Origin: Lingula anatina
Taxonomy: Eukaryota > Brachiopoda > Lingulata > Lingulida > Lingulidae
Direction: 5' to 3'
DNA: 64,000 bases
Assembly (NCBI RefSeq): GCF_001039355.2
Contig: NW_019776048.1
Coordinates: forward strand, 44,379 to 108,378
Shown here: in pieces, positions 1-10,370 of the stretch
Layout of the letters: the number at the start of each line of letters is the position of its first letter
Position numbering within the stretch: position 1 is the first letter of the stretch
Notes under the pieces: model-generated
Databases searched by the model: none
Told to the model about the DNA's origin: nothing
The model's input: only the letters and a program-made list of their open reading frames with translations
Made by a program: the position numbers and the translations under genes

Positions 1-57
1 AGATGATGGCTATATGTACAGACACATCTGTGTCTGTACATAAAAATTAATTCTTAC

Positions 58-1938
58 TGATTGACACCTGGACTTTATCTGATTTTTATAGCCACGGACA
101 TCCTCTAAATCTAAAGGTGCTGTCAATACTTCCTGAAAATATACAAACAAACACATTTCAATCATCCACTTACAAATGTGGTGCAGTAAAAAGGCTTCTT
201 CAAAGTGAACCTAAACTAGAAAAATACAAAACAGAAGAATACCTTAAGTGGACATAAAGTATTTTGAACTAAGGCCGTCATGAAATATAAAAAAGCAAGT
301 AATGTTAATAGAAATAAATTGGCCAATGGTATTAATAAATCATTGCAGCCATCTTAAATCAATTTTAAAGATCATATTCAATACCAAGAGCTCAAGGTTA
401 GTTATACTTCCATTATGCTGCACAATCATTAAGCATGATGTCACTTTTTTTGCCTCTTTTAATAACCTTTTAATTTGGATGTTAAACAAGAAGAAAGCAT
501 ACCACTTCATTCAAAGAGAACTGTTTTCCCTGAGCAATTATGTCTCCATTTATTGCTATCTTTGATCTGCCATCAAAATACAGTCTGTCTCCATCACAGC
601 CAATCTGGTTGGCAAACAAATATATGCCACCACTCTGTAACAGATAAGAAAAAGAAATAATTAAGGATATTCCTTGTGTTCAGAGATGGAATATTTTTAT
701 TTGATACAATCCAAACATATTCAAGTGTATCCTATAGTTTGACTTCCCTTGTCATTGGTGAATAACAAATACATGCTTATTGACACAAGACTATATTCAG
801 TTAAAGAAAAACTGGGAGGTACATACCTTATATGTTGCACTTTTTACCAAGTCTACACTTTCATAGGCCTTCCCAAGTTGATGGTGACTTGCACTTCCAT
901 TAGTAAATATTTCCACCCCATCCAGGCCCATAGCTACATGTCGACTGCATCAAAAATGTTAAAGTCATAATATAAGAATACTACAAATTTCACCCTGAGT
1001 TATATCGTGTTATGTATTTCCTTACACAGGCACTCACATTGGGTCATATCTTGATATTTACCAACAGTTTATTTCTGTTCATTTGTTGAAATTAAAGATA
1101 TTCATGAATGGATATCTAATTAAAAGTAACTTTTAAAACATCTGCTGGCAACCTTGTGACAAAGGCTGAGATATACACTGACAAAGAAAGTTGAAATAAT
1201 CTTGTACCTACCCAGGCCCGTAGCCAGCAATTTCAAAAGGGGGGTTCTTTTTCTGAAAAAGTGCACCTTTTTCCATAAAAACTTCATGAACCTAGATCAA
1301 ATTTTACCCAGAGTGGACCTTTTCCCACCAAAAGGGGTGGTTCTTTCGAACCCCCCGAACCCCCCCCTGACTACGGGCCTGCTACCTTTCTGCTGTCCAC
1401 AACTCCTCACAAATCTCACTGCCTATACAAGTATCTAAGGTTGATAAGACTGCATCCCCAATTGGTACTGTTTGCTTTGATACAAATACAAGGTAATTAC
1501 AAGGTAAAATTAAAAGAACGAAAAAAAACTGAGCAAAAATGCTCATTAGCTTGATAGTTGGATCATAAATGAAAATTATCAAACACAAGCAAAATACTTT
1601 CATACCATTAGCTTAATTACAGCCAACCTGGCCTTCATTAGACTTCATTTATGAACCAAAAAATCTGTAACCTTAACTGAGCTGAAACCTGGATGAAATA
1701 TTTTATGCATTCAATGATACACAGTATAATACACTTGGACTTGATTCTGAGACATTTCCTTTAAATGTACTTCAAGCCAATTGTTCGCCATCTTACCTGC
1801 CCTGTTATTTCTTGGATCATGCAAGGGAGAAAATATTCTTCTGTCTGCTGAAGTTTAGCCCAGCCAGTGAAGTAACGATACTCCCTATAGTTGCCATCAC
1901 ATGCCAACTGAATTTTAGGTCTTATCAACAGGATTTTC
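58..1938 (-). CDS. NADSYN1: Glutamine-dependent NAD+ synthetase, internal exons (partial)
   Basis: Makes NAD+ from nicotinic acid adenine dinucleotide, ATP and glutamine in the cytosol; the part seen here is the N-terminal nitrilase-type glutaminase domain. Exons in transcript order: 1797-1938, 1386-1474, 827-944, 503-634, 58-132, all with AG/GT borders and matching phases. The first encodes [20 protein letters not shown], which holds the catalytic Lys of the RPK motif; the second has [13 protein letters not shown] with the catalytic Cys; the third has [19 protein letters not shown]; the fourth [20 protein letters not shown]; the fifth [15 protein letters not shown]. These match animal NADSYN1 at about residues 106-290. 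The 5' exons (first ~105 residues, including the catalytic Glu) are not found to the right, and the synthetase domain lies beyond the left edge. A miniature transposon abuts the donor of exon 1386-1474. Confidence 0.95.
1213..1381. mobile_element. Miniature inverted-repeat element (CAGGCCCGTAGCCAG ends)
   Basis: A 169-bp element with 15-bp terminal inverted repeats: CAGGCCCGTAGCCAG at 1213-1227 and its near-perfect complement at 1367-1381. It is flanked by the direct repeat CTACC (1208-1212 and 1382-1386), which I read as the target-site duplication. The interior has G-rich and C-rich runs near the two ends and no reading frame. The ends match 12 of 15 positions of the element at 57255, and the CAGGGG-type terminus suggests a non-autonomous hAT-like element, although hAT usually makes 8-bp duplications. 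It sits in a NADSYN1 intron, and its right target duplication includes the last base of the neighbouring exon. Confidence 0.75.
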
Positions 1939-1963
1939 CTGTCAGATATAACAAAATCATTAT

Positions 1964-2085
1964 GAACTAAAGGATCAGAGAGGTAATATACCTCCAGATA
2001 TTGTACCACCAGCTGAAGTCAGCGCATTCGTATGGAAAACCAAAACAAAGGGAAGCCTGGTGACCACCAGTGTTGTGCTCGACAG
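1964..2085. repeat. Dispersed repeat, copy 1 (related to 55251-55374)
   Basis: About 120 bp clearly similar to 55251-55374, sharing the blocks GGATCAGAGAGG, GTACCACCAGCT and GTATGGAAAACCAAAA in the same order and spacing. The orientation is the same in both copies. No terminal repeats or poly(A) are evident, so this could be part of a SINE or the core of a longer decayed element. It lies just upstream (transcriptionally) of the first visible NADSYN1 exon and immediately left of the LINE. Confidence 0.7.
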
Positions 2086-2650
2086 GATAAGCTGTTGCAC
2101 TACAGTATAAGATAGCCTACAATGAGTTTTATGTTAATTCTACCTTCTCTCTTATACTCGTCCACAATTTGAATTAATGTGTACATATTGCAATATATTT
2201 TTATGTTGGTAATAGGTAGAGCTATTTGGAAGAACGGTTCCAAGCTGGTGACCAAAGGTGGCAAAAAGTAGTTTTGAGGTAAGAGCGATAAAAAGCAAAA
2301 TAAGGAAAAAAGCAAATCCCAACATTTATTAGAGCCGAATTTATTAAATGACAAATTGTATTAAGATTGTTTCTGTTAACTGCCAGGGCCTTGGGGATAG
2401 ACAAAAAAGAAAAGACATATTTTTATATTTAAGACAACAAAAAAAAATGATATTCTACAGTATGCCTACAAGACACACATTTTACGGCAGAAATGGAAGC
2501 AAAGGTTAGGTCCGAGTGAGGAAATAAGGCCTATTTTAGTCTGTACAGGTCTAACTCGAGGGGTGTTGCTATACTTTTAAATAGCACTGCTGATGTTAAA
2601 GTAATTAATGAAAAAAAAAAAAAGACGATGCAGGTAACTTTATATTACTA

Positions 2651-3023
2651 AGAGTGCATTCTCAACAAATTAAGCCAGGCTTTACAAAGCCGGTGACCTA
2701 AAAATGGCGGACGTACATGAAAGAAAAACCGCCTAATCTTTTAATAGTCTCTCCGCCTCCCCACACATCGTCCCTGCGGGGTACAGTAATTAAATCNAAT
2801 GAATCAACTATCTACGGAGATAATATCACCAGAGATATTCACGGAAATATTAATGTTCAGAGCCGAGATTTAATTACTGTACCCCGCAGGGGCGACGTGT
2901 GGGGAGGCGTGTGAGAGGCGGAGAGACTATTAAAAGATTAGGCGGTTTTTCTCTCATGTACGTCTGCCATTTTTAGGTCACCGGCTTTGTAAAACCTGGC
3001 TTAATTCGTTGAGAATGCGCTCT
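2651..3023. mobile_element. Foldback (long inverted-repeat) element inside the LINE
   Basis: Two arms of roughly 140 bp, 2651 to about 2796 and about 2870 to 3023, are near-perfect reverse complements around a short loop of about 70 bp. The outer ends are AGAGTGCATTCTCAAC and its complement GTTGAGAATGCGCTCT. Both arms carry AAAAATGGCGGACG or a one-base variant, which resembles a YY1 site. There is one N (2797) at the left arm/loop border. The element splits the LINE endonuclease coding sequence. I could not define a target-site duplication. It may be a non-autonomous DNA transposon; an assembly error at the N is an alternative explanation. Confidence 0.75.
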
Positions 3024-4230
3024 AAATTTGATTCTTCCGACTTCTATAAACAGATAGAAATGGTGCTACAGGACACAGATAATGAGTACTCTATTATCTG
3101 CGGTGATTTCAACTTGGTTTTAAATCCAGAAATAGATTATGATCAGACACATCGACATATAAATGACCCAAAAGCAAGAAAAAAGTATTGGAACATATTG
3201 AAATTTATGATTTAGTTGATATTTATAGAGAACAACATGAATGTCATAAGAGATATACTTGGAGGAGAAAAAAAAAACATTAAACAAGCGAGACTAGATG
3301 TTTTCCTTGACAGAAAATCTTTTAAGAAGTATTAAAAATTCATATATTGAATCAAGTTATAGATCAGACATTGTGGGGATAAATATTGAATTTAACCCAT
3401 TTAGGAAAGGTAAAGGGATATGGAAATTTAACAATTTTCAGCTTGATGATTTAGAATATATTGACAATATAAAACAACTTATTAATAATATAAAAAGCCA
3501 GTATGCACTTCCTGTCTATAACCTATATAATATACCTACTCAATTTCAGACAGTTTACCATAAATGATCAACTCTTTTTTGAGACCCTACTTATCAAAAT
3601 CAGGGGCAAAACCATTTCTGTTTCATCTTATAAGAAAAAACTAGTTGACAACAGAGAAAAAACTTTGATAACAGAAAGAAGTAATTTGGAAAGAAATTAC
3701 AAGAGGAACTAAAAAACATCAGGGAAAATCAAATAAGGGGTAGCATGATAAGATCCAGGGCAAAGTGGTTGGAAGAGGGCGAAAAACCTACTAAATATTT
3801 TTTAAACCTAGAAAACCAAAATTTCACTTCAAAAATAATACCTAAGATAGTTAAAGATAATGGAGAAGTAATTACAACCCAAACACTAATTTTAAAAGAA
3901 ATTAAATGCTACTATGAATAGTTATTTGCAGAGTCTAATAAAGTGACTGATGTTGATTTAAGTACAATTATTAAGTACAATCCTACCGCACAATTATCCA
4001 TCGAGGCTCAAAGATGTGGAGTCAAGTGAACTATAGGGTGTTATTTGTCTAAATGAAGCCTCCAAAATTCTGAAAACAAAATGAAAAGTAACAAGAGTCC
4101 AGGCTCAAATGGGTTCACTGTCCAGTTCTTTAAAGTATTCTGGCCACAGCTCGGCAATTTTGTTGTTAGATCCATTAAATTGGGTTACTAAACTGGTCAA
4201 CTTTCAATTACACAGCGTCAGAGTGTAATC

Positions 4231-4545
4231 ATGTATCTCCCTAAGGGTGAAAAGTCCAAGCAATACTTGAAAAACTGGAGACCGATCTCTTTGTTAAATG
4301 TAACCTATAAAATAGCCTATAAAATAGCATCCAAAGTCAAGAAATACCTGGGCAAACTTATTTCAGACAACCAATGCGGTTTTATTTCCGGGAGATATAT
4401 CCGGGAAAGTATCCGTACTGTATATGATATTATGCAATACAGAAAAGATAATGATATTCCTGGACTGAAAGTGGTATTAGATTTTGAAAAAGCTTTTGAC
4501 GCTGTAACGTGGAAATTCATAAACAGAGTACTAGTTTTTTTTTAA
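4231..4545 (+). pseudogene. LINE reverse transcriptase fragment
   Basis: The longest open stretch of the LINE, 104 codons. It covers the fingers/palm start of a non-LTR reverse transcriptase: KNWRPISLLNVTYKIAYKIA, then a GFISGRYIRESIRTVYDI block, then LDFEKAFDAVTWKFINRV, which contains the first catalytic Asp of the palm (motif A). The YADD motif C lies downstream at 4792-4803, in a piece broken off by frame changes between 4545 and 4790. KIAYKIA may be a small tandem duplication. It is not functional as it stands. Confidence 0.9.
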
Positions 4546-5959
4546 TTTTTAAATTTTGGTGAAAGTATTATCAAATGGACAAATACTTTCAATATAATAA
4601 AGGTGCCCAAGCAGCAATAAATCAAGGAGATAATCTCTCAGAGTCCTTTTACATTAAAAGAGGCTGCAGGCAGGGAGACCCAATAGCCCCCTATTTTTTA
4701 TTTTATGTGCAGAAATACTTTCAAGAATACTCAAGAATAACAAAAATATAAAAAGTATCACTATTGATAACACCCCTATTTTATTACTCAATATGCAGAC
4801 GATACGACTGTGATGCTTGATGGCTCAGAAAAGTCTTTATCTGAACTAATGACTGAATTAGAGAAATTTTCAAAAATATCAGGATTGAAAATCAACAAAG
4901 ATAAAACAAAAATAGTATGGATAACACGTATGAAGTTCAGAAATTTAAAATTTTTGCCACATATGCATCTTGATTGGGGAAAGTATCAGTTTAATCTTTT
5001 GGAAATCGATTTCATGTTGATCTATTTCAAATCCCCAAACTTAACTCTGATAAGAAATTAGTAAAAATTAAGTCTAAGCTTAAAGTATGGAACAGAAGAA
5101 TGGTCACCCCCATCGGCAAGTGTATGATTATAAAATCCTTAATAATTTCTCAATTAAATCATTTGTTTATATCCTTACCAAATCCTAGTCAAAGGTTTAT
5201 CAATGACCTTCAAAGTGATCTCTTCCACTTTTTGTGGAACTCAAAGATTGACAAAGTTATGCGCGATATAATTATTAAAAATTATGATGAAGGTGGTATT
5301 AAAATGATACACTTGCCTTCACTAATATCCTCACTAAAACTAACTTGGATTAGACATTTTTACAACAAGAAAAAAATGGCAAATTATCGTCGATAAATAT
5401 CTGAATGTTGAACTTAATTCTGTCCATGGGTGGGTGATGATGAGTATTTGAATAAATGTCTAAAAGTTTGCCGAAACCGGCTCTGGGGGGATGTGTTACT
5501 TGCATGGAAAGAACTCAGCTAGGGTCAAGGAAGATAAGTTAAGGGGGGAAAGCAAGTCTGTGTTGAACACCCCTGTCTGGGTATAATGAAGCACTAAGAG
5601 TAGACAGTAAGGTAATATACTATAAGCATTGGTTCAATAAAGGTATATCTACAATAAAAGATTTTATAAAAGACGCTAAAACATTTACCTTTTTCTCACA
5701 AGAATAAATAACTAGGCGATACGGTATCCAGACCAACTTCCTAGAATATCAAGGGGTGGTAAGCATTATTAGGCAATACTCGAGCTTGCATGACATAAAC
5801 GAATTGGAAGAAATGCTCCCTAAACTCCCAGAGTATTTAAGTATCTTCTTTTAAAGTAAGAAGGGCTGTCATACTTAGTAAGAATACTTAACTCCAAAGG
5901 GCAAAATAAATTGAAATAAATTGTTCAATATTAATGACAAAGAGTGGTCAACTAGAGGA

Positions 5960-5960
5960 N
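5960..5960. other. Single ambiguous base (N)
   Basis: One of three isolated Ns in the window (2797, 5960, 35548). Here the same weak reading frame (NDKEWSTR before, HDRYILLLKIDGHYAVNQ after) continues across it if N counts as one base. That points to an ambiguous base rather than a gap, unlike 35548, where the flanks are duplicated. Confidence 0.8.
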
Positions 5961-6147
5961 TCCATGATAGGTATATTTTATTATTAAAGATTGATGGTCA
6001 TTATGCTGTTAACCAATATGTAATATTGCAACAGAATAGAAGAAAACAATTATGGGTGCTGCTGCCATGATGACCATTATGGGAAAACCATGTTACTTAT
6101 GTTTGCCAAATGTTCAAAAAAAAAAAAATAATAAATAAAAAAAAATG

Positions 6148-9100
6148 CAGGACTAAAATGCAGCCTGAGTTGGAAAAGTAGTCTTATTGGCTTCTTTTTT
6201 TGGATGTTATACATTTTCAAAGTGTGAACTTGAACTCCCATGGGCCTGAAGCCTTATGCTTGTTACACGTTTTACTTACATTGGTATTACCTGTTCAGCA
6301 TAATTAAAATTTGATGTTGAATTTGCAGTTTAACATAATGTACTTTTGCATCAGAATTGACAGTAGCCTATTTTGTGCATAGTTATTTCCTGCTTTTTGT
6401 CTGTACATTTGACAGCTTTGCTGCCTTGTTACTTATTCTCTCACATTTCAAGATGGCTTTGTGGGACAACATAATAAGTGGCATGAAATAGTCAGGTGAA
6501 TAAGATAAATGGGGGTTTCAAAGATAATTAAGATATTATCAAATCACCTGCAAGTCATGACCTCTAGCTTGTCTAATAGCACCTCAGAGATATCAAGGTA
6601 TCAAGACAGCAAGTCATTCTCTCTATTAAGGACTCAAATCTTTATTACATTCTGTATTTCTGTTTATTTGATGCTTTTAACTGTCCAAAACATCTACTTT
6701 GCTATTTGTTAAATCTAAGTAGACCATTTTATAGTGCTTAAGCCTAAATACTGTACAGTTATGTGTATAGTAAGCATTCCTCAGTCCATGTCATTTGCAT
6801 TTTTTCAAAATATAATGTGCCTGCCTTTTTTTCTCATTGTCTTTCACATTTTACACTTTCAAAATCAATTTTTTTTTTGATGCAGCAGCAAACCTTAGAT
6901 CTTAACACCCCAATTTTTCTCTTGGGTGATCTTTTTAGCTTCCTAACAGAAATTAAAATCTTTCAGTTTTTTCACAACAAAACCAGTATTTATTGTTTAT
7001 AGGCTTTAAACATATTTAAGTATGTACACAACATAAGAACGGAGAGAACATGCTAACAGTTTTAAGTGATGATATTTGTCTGTGTTACAAGCAGAAGCAT
7101 ATAAAAAATACATCAGTGTTGCAGTGCAAATACTTGTATGGTAAGCCTTTCATATTCATTGACCCACATATTGCATATCACCACTTTTGCAAATATAGAT
7201 TCACGGAGCGTGTCAGCCTGTTTTGTTAAGATTGGCCCTCAAAATTCCATTCAGTTTTCCAGCCAGAGACAGTGTACCTTTGCCATTAAAAGTTACCACA
7301 ACCCAGTTTTTTCAAGATATCTTGCCTAGAACCAGGGTTTGATAAAAATATTGTATTGCAGGGTTGTATTGATCTTTGAACCAGTTGAAATTTGCATGCT
7401 GGTATATGGTACCATTCACCTGAGGTTTGCAGTGTATATCTTTTCTGATTCACTAAACAGTAATGTACAATAGGTGATGCTTATAGATATGATACCTATG
7501 TAAAGCCATAAAAGCAGTCTTATTTAAAAAATTCTTCATTTATTCAACATGCTAACAGAAATATATATTGAAAAAATAATAAAGTAGACATAAATGAACA
7601 AGTAAGAAATGATAATAATGAGAGAAGAAAAAAAAACGTATTGAATTTGACAGTTTTCTGCATATTTCTGTCTATAATTCATCAGGTATTTTGTGGTATT
7701 CATCAGATATTTAATGGTATTTTATTTAACACTCAGAATGCATGTTTCATAGGCCAGATTAGTGCTTCAACAAGATTGCTTAAACTTGTTGCAGTTGGTG
7801 AAACTGTGTGCAGGAAATATTGTATTTAAAAAACAATACACTACAAATGCATTACAAAATAAGGTAAATAAGAACTTTTGTACTAAAGACTGAAATTCTG
7901 CAAAACTTAGGAGAAAACATCAGAAAAATAACCATAGATAAATTGTCAGCTTTTAAGGATTGATGCACCACAAGCACTACTGGAAGCCTGCCATTATTTC
8001 TGACCCCACTCTCTTCCAAATCTCACAAAATCAAAATCCCAATGGTCACATTTTGTCCCTTCTCAAACTTATGCTGAAATGAAATGTTATATACTGTGAC
8101 ATATTGCTAGGAATAAGGTACCCGTGTTGACTCAGCTGCCAGATAACAAACAGAATGATTAGTTGTTTTGTCGCTGTTGTTAGAATGTTGTGTGCGTAAT
8201 CCTGTGAATAGATGTAGAGAGAACTCTCATCATTGCACAAAAGCTTCATTGACTTTCTGATTAAGTGCCACAGGTTTAAATGTAGGATGGTTGTCAGTCT
8301 CTCCCAGTTTAAATGCTCGATGATAGGAATAGCTTAGCTACAGTTGTCTTAATTTTTGGACCATGAATAAAAAAAATTGCATTTATGCCAATAGCCATTT
8401 TTATTTTAAACTTGTCACTTAATAGATACAAATTTGTTTTGATAAAGTATTTATTTAAAATTTGATGGACTACAAGAAAAGCTAGCATGATTCCACAAGG
8501 CATGTATTTGCCAGCATTTTTTGTTATGGCAACAATTTAACAGGTTGATTGTACAGGTTTCTTTTCCAGACTCATTATATTTTATAAAGTCTTGATATTC
8601 AGTTTGAGCTTTAATTTGCGAAGATTGAATAGATTTTTTTGCCAATATTTTTGTAATTATGATAAACTAACCTCGTGCAGTCATTTAAAACAATCTCTTC
8701 ACCAGCCTTTTTTCTTGCTTAATTGTTGAATTACTGTGGATTACTGGTGCTATTGATTATACTATCTTATGAGCTGAAGGCAATGAAAAACCACATTTGA
8801 GCCTAGAGAGAGAAATGACGGTATTGATTCAGAAGAAATCCAATCCTGGTTCAGCCATTTCAGTGTCTCAGGCACCCACATTGTCTGGAGTTTGACAAGC
8901 CAATGGTGCAGCCATTTCTAAAATAACAGTCCTCTGAGGTTATCCAATATAGAACTATTGACATTCACAGTATGATAAATGCAGAATGGGATTTCCAAAG
9001 ACAATGTTATTATTGGACCTTGCATGTTTTCTTGAGATTTGTAATACACTTTCCGGGGAAGGTGATTTGTCTAGTTGACCAAATAAAATAGCAATGAGGA

Positions 9101-10370
9101 TGATATGGATTTTCTCAGAATTTCCTAAGCTTGCTTTCACAACAGAAAATTACAGTGTTATTAACTGAGCTGTAACCCAGTGTTAGTTTTTGTGAATTCC
9201 TGTAACAGGTGAAGAATCATGAACAGAGCATGTAAACCTATCTTTTGTAATTACTTTGTAAGTTAAGGTTTTGGCAAATTTATGGTTTGCAGCCACACAT
9301 CCAGATTTTCTGTAATTTCTTAGAAATATATATATGTTTTGCACTCTTCTTGGTTATCTTGTTTTCCTTGGTGCATATTTTATGGCCAATTGGAATTTTT
9401 AATACTGTCATTTTTCAACAGATGTTAGTATTTCATATGGAGAATTTGCCAGTTGCTGGAAGCAATATACTTAGGTCATAGGTAATAAAGAAAATAATAT
9501 GTTTCAGTTTAAATTGGTTAATATACCAAGTGAATGTGCCTAAAAAATTTAAATATGTATATGATTATGAATTATTAACTAACAGTAATCTAAGTAAGCA
9601 GTTGTGAAAATTTAATGACAAGAAAATAAAATGCTTAACTAGATCCACAATGGGACCAAAAATGTTAAGATTTTAAAAAATAAAAACCTTTCTCAAGTTA
9701 TACGACTAATAAGAGGAAACATGTTTGAAAAAGTAGTGTGTGCATTCGTGTATGAAGAACTACCCTAGATTGAATACTGTGGCATACCAACATTCCCTGG
9801 ATACACAGGGACTTTCTTTCATGTTGATAATCTCTTTATTTGCTTACCAGTCCATTTTCCTATGTGACCAGTGGTCCAAAGTTGACTACACTGTGCTCTA
9901 TGTGGTCACCATTGAATGTTCTGTAACCTCTGTATATTTTATGAGTTAATAGTTTGATAAGGCTCATTTAAACTTGCTTATAACATATGTTCATATGAGA
10001 ACTTTTATTTGGCACCGTCTGTTACTCTACAATAGCTATGAATACATATATTCACTTCTGAACGTAATGTTTTTATCAATGTCAACCTAAGTGAAGCAGG
10101 GGATTTACTATGGTAACTGTATTTAATGTGCTCTTTTTTTTTTTTTTTTTTTGTGAATTTGCACAAAATTTATGGGCAAGGTTATGACAATTCACTTATT
10201 AGTTTATTTAATTTTAACCCTGTTTAAAGATGCATATAATTTAAAGCCAATTTTTTTGCCATGAAACCAGACCAAATGCTACCACATAGTTCTAAAAAGC
10301 ATAAATTAAAGAAGTGGCGCTTAATATTTTCTAATATTTATTTATTATGTAATTTTTTTCCTTTCACCAG
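6148..10370. other. Gene-free interval or 5' intron sequence
   Basis: AT-rich sequence with homopolymer runs, including a T-run at about 10133-10153. I searched both strands for the missing N-terminal exons of MADD (+) and NADSYN1 (-) and recognised neither. No ORF has codon use or homology that I can support. If the MADD model is right, this is either a MADD intron or part of the space between two divergent genes. Confidence 0.5.

Larger units (their letters stand above)
2351..6147 (+). mobile_element. Degenerate non-LTR retrotransposon (L1/Tx1-like LINE)
   Basis: A 5'-truncated LINE ORF2 with many stops and frameshifts. In order: an endonuclease start around 2351-2650 (IVSVNCQGLGDRQKRKDIF), a 373-bp foldback insertion (2651-3023), the rest of the endonuclease (IICGDFNLVLNPEIDYD at about 3090), a linker, and reverse transcriptase from about 4230 (NWRPISLLNVTYKIA and GFISGRYIRESIRTVYDIMQ). 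The catalytic YADD motif is at 4792-4803. A C-terminal region follows, with WNRRMVTPIGKCMIIKSLII near 5090 and FHFLWNSKIDKV near 5225. Weak coding continues through the N at 5960, and an A-rich tail with AATAAATAAAA ends near 6147. No ORF1 is seen. It must be inactive. Confidence 0.9.

Noticed and set aside
6285-6345. Possible missing NADSYN1 exon on the minus strand ending MLNR before a GTAATA donor
   Set aside because: The phase and the final LNR would fit, but the preceding residues (HYVKLQIQHQIL) do not resemble the expected conserved sequence; probably chance.
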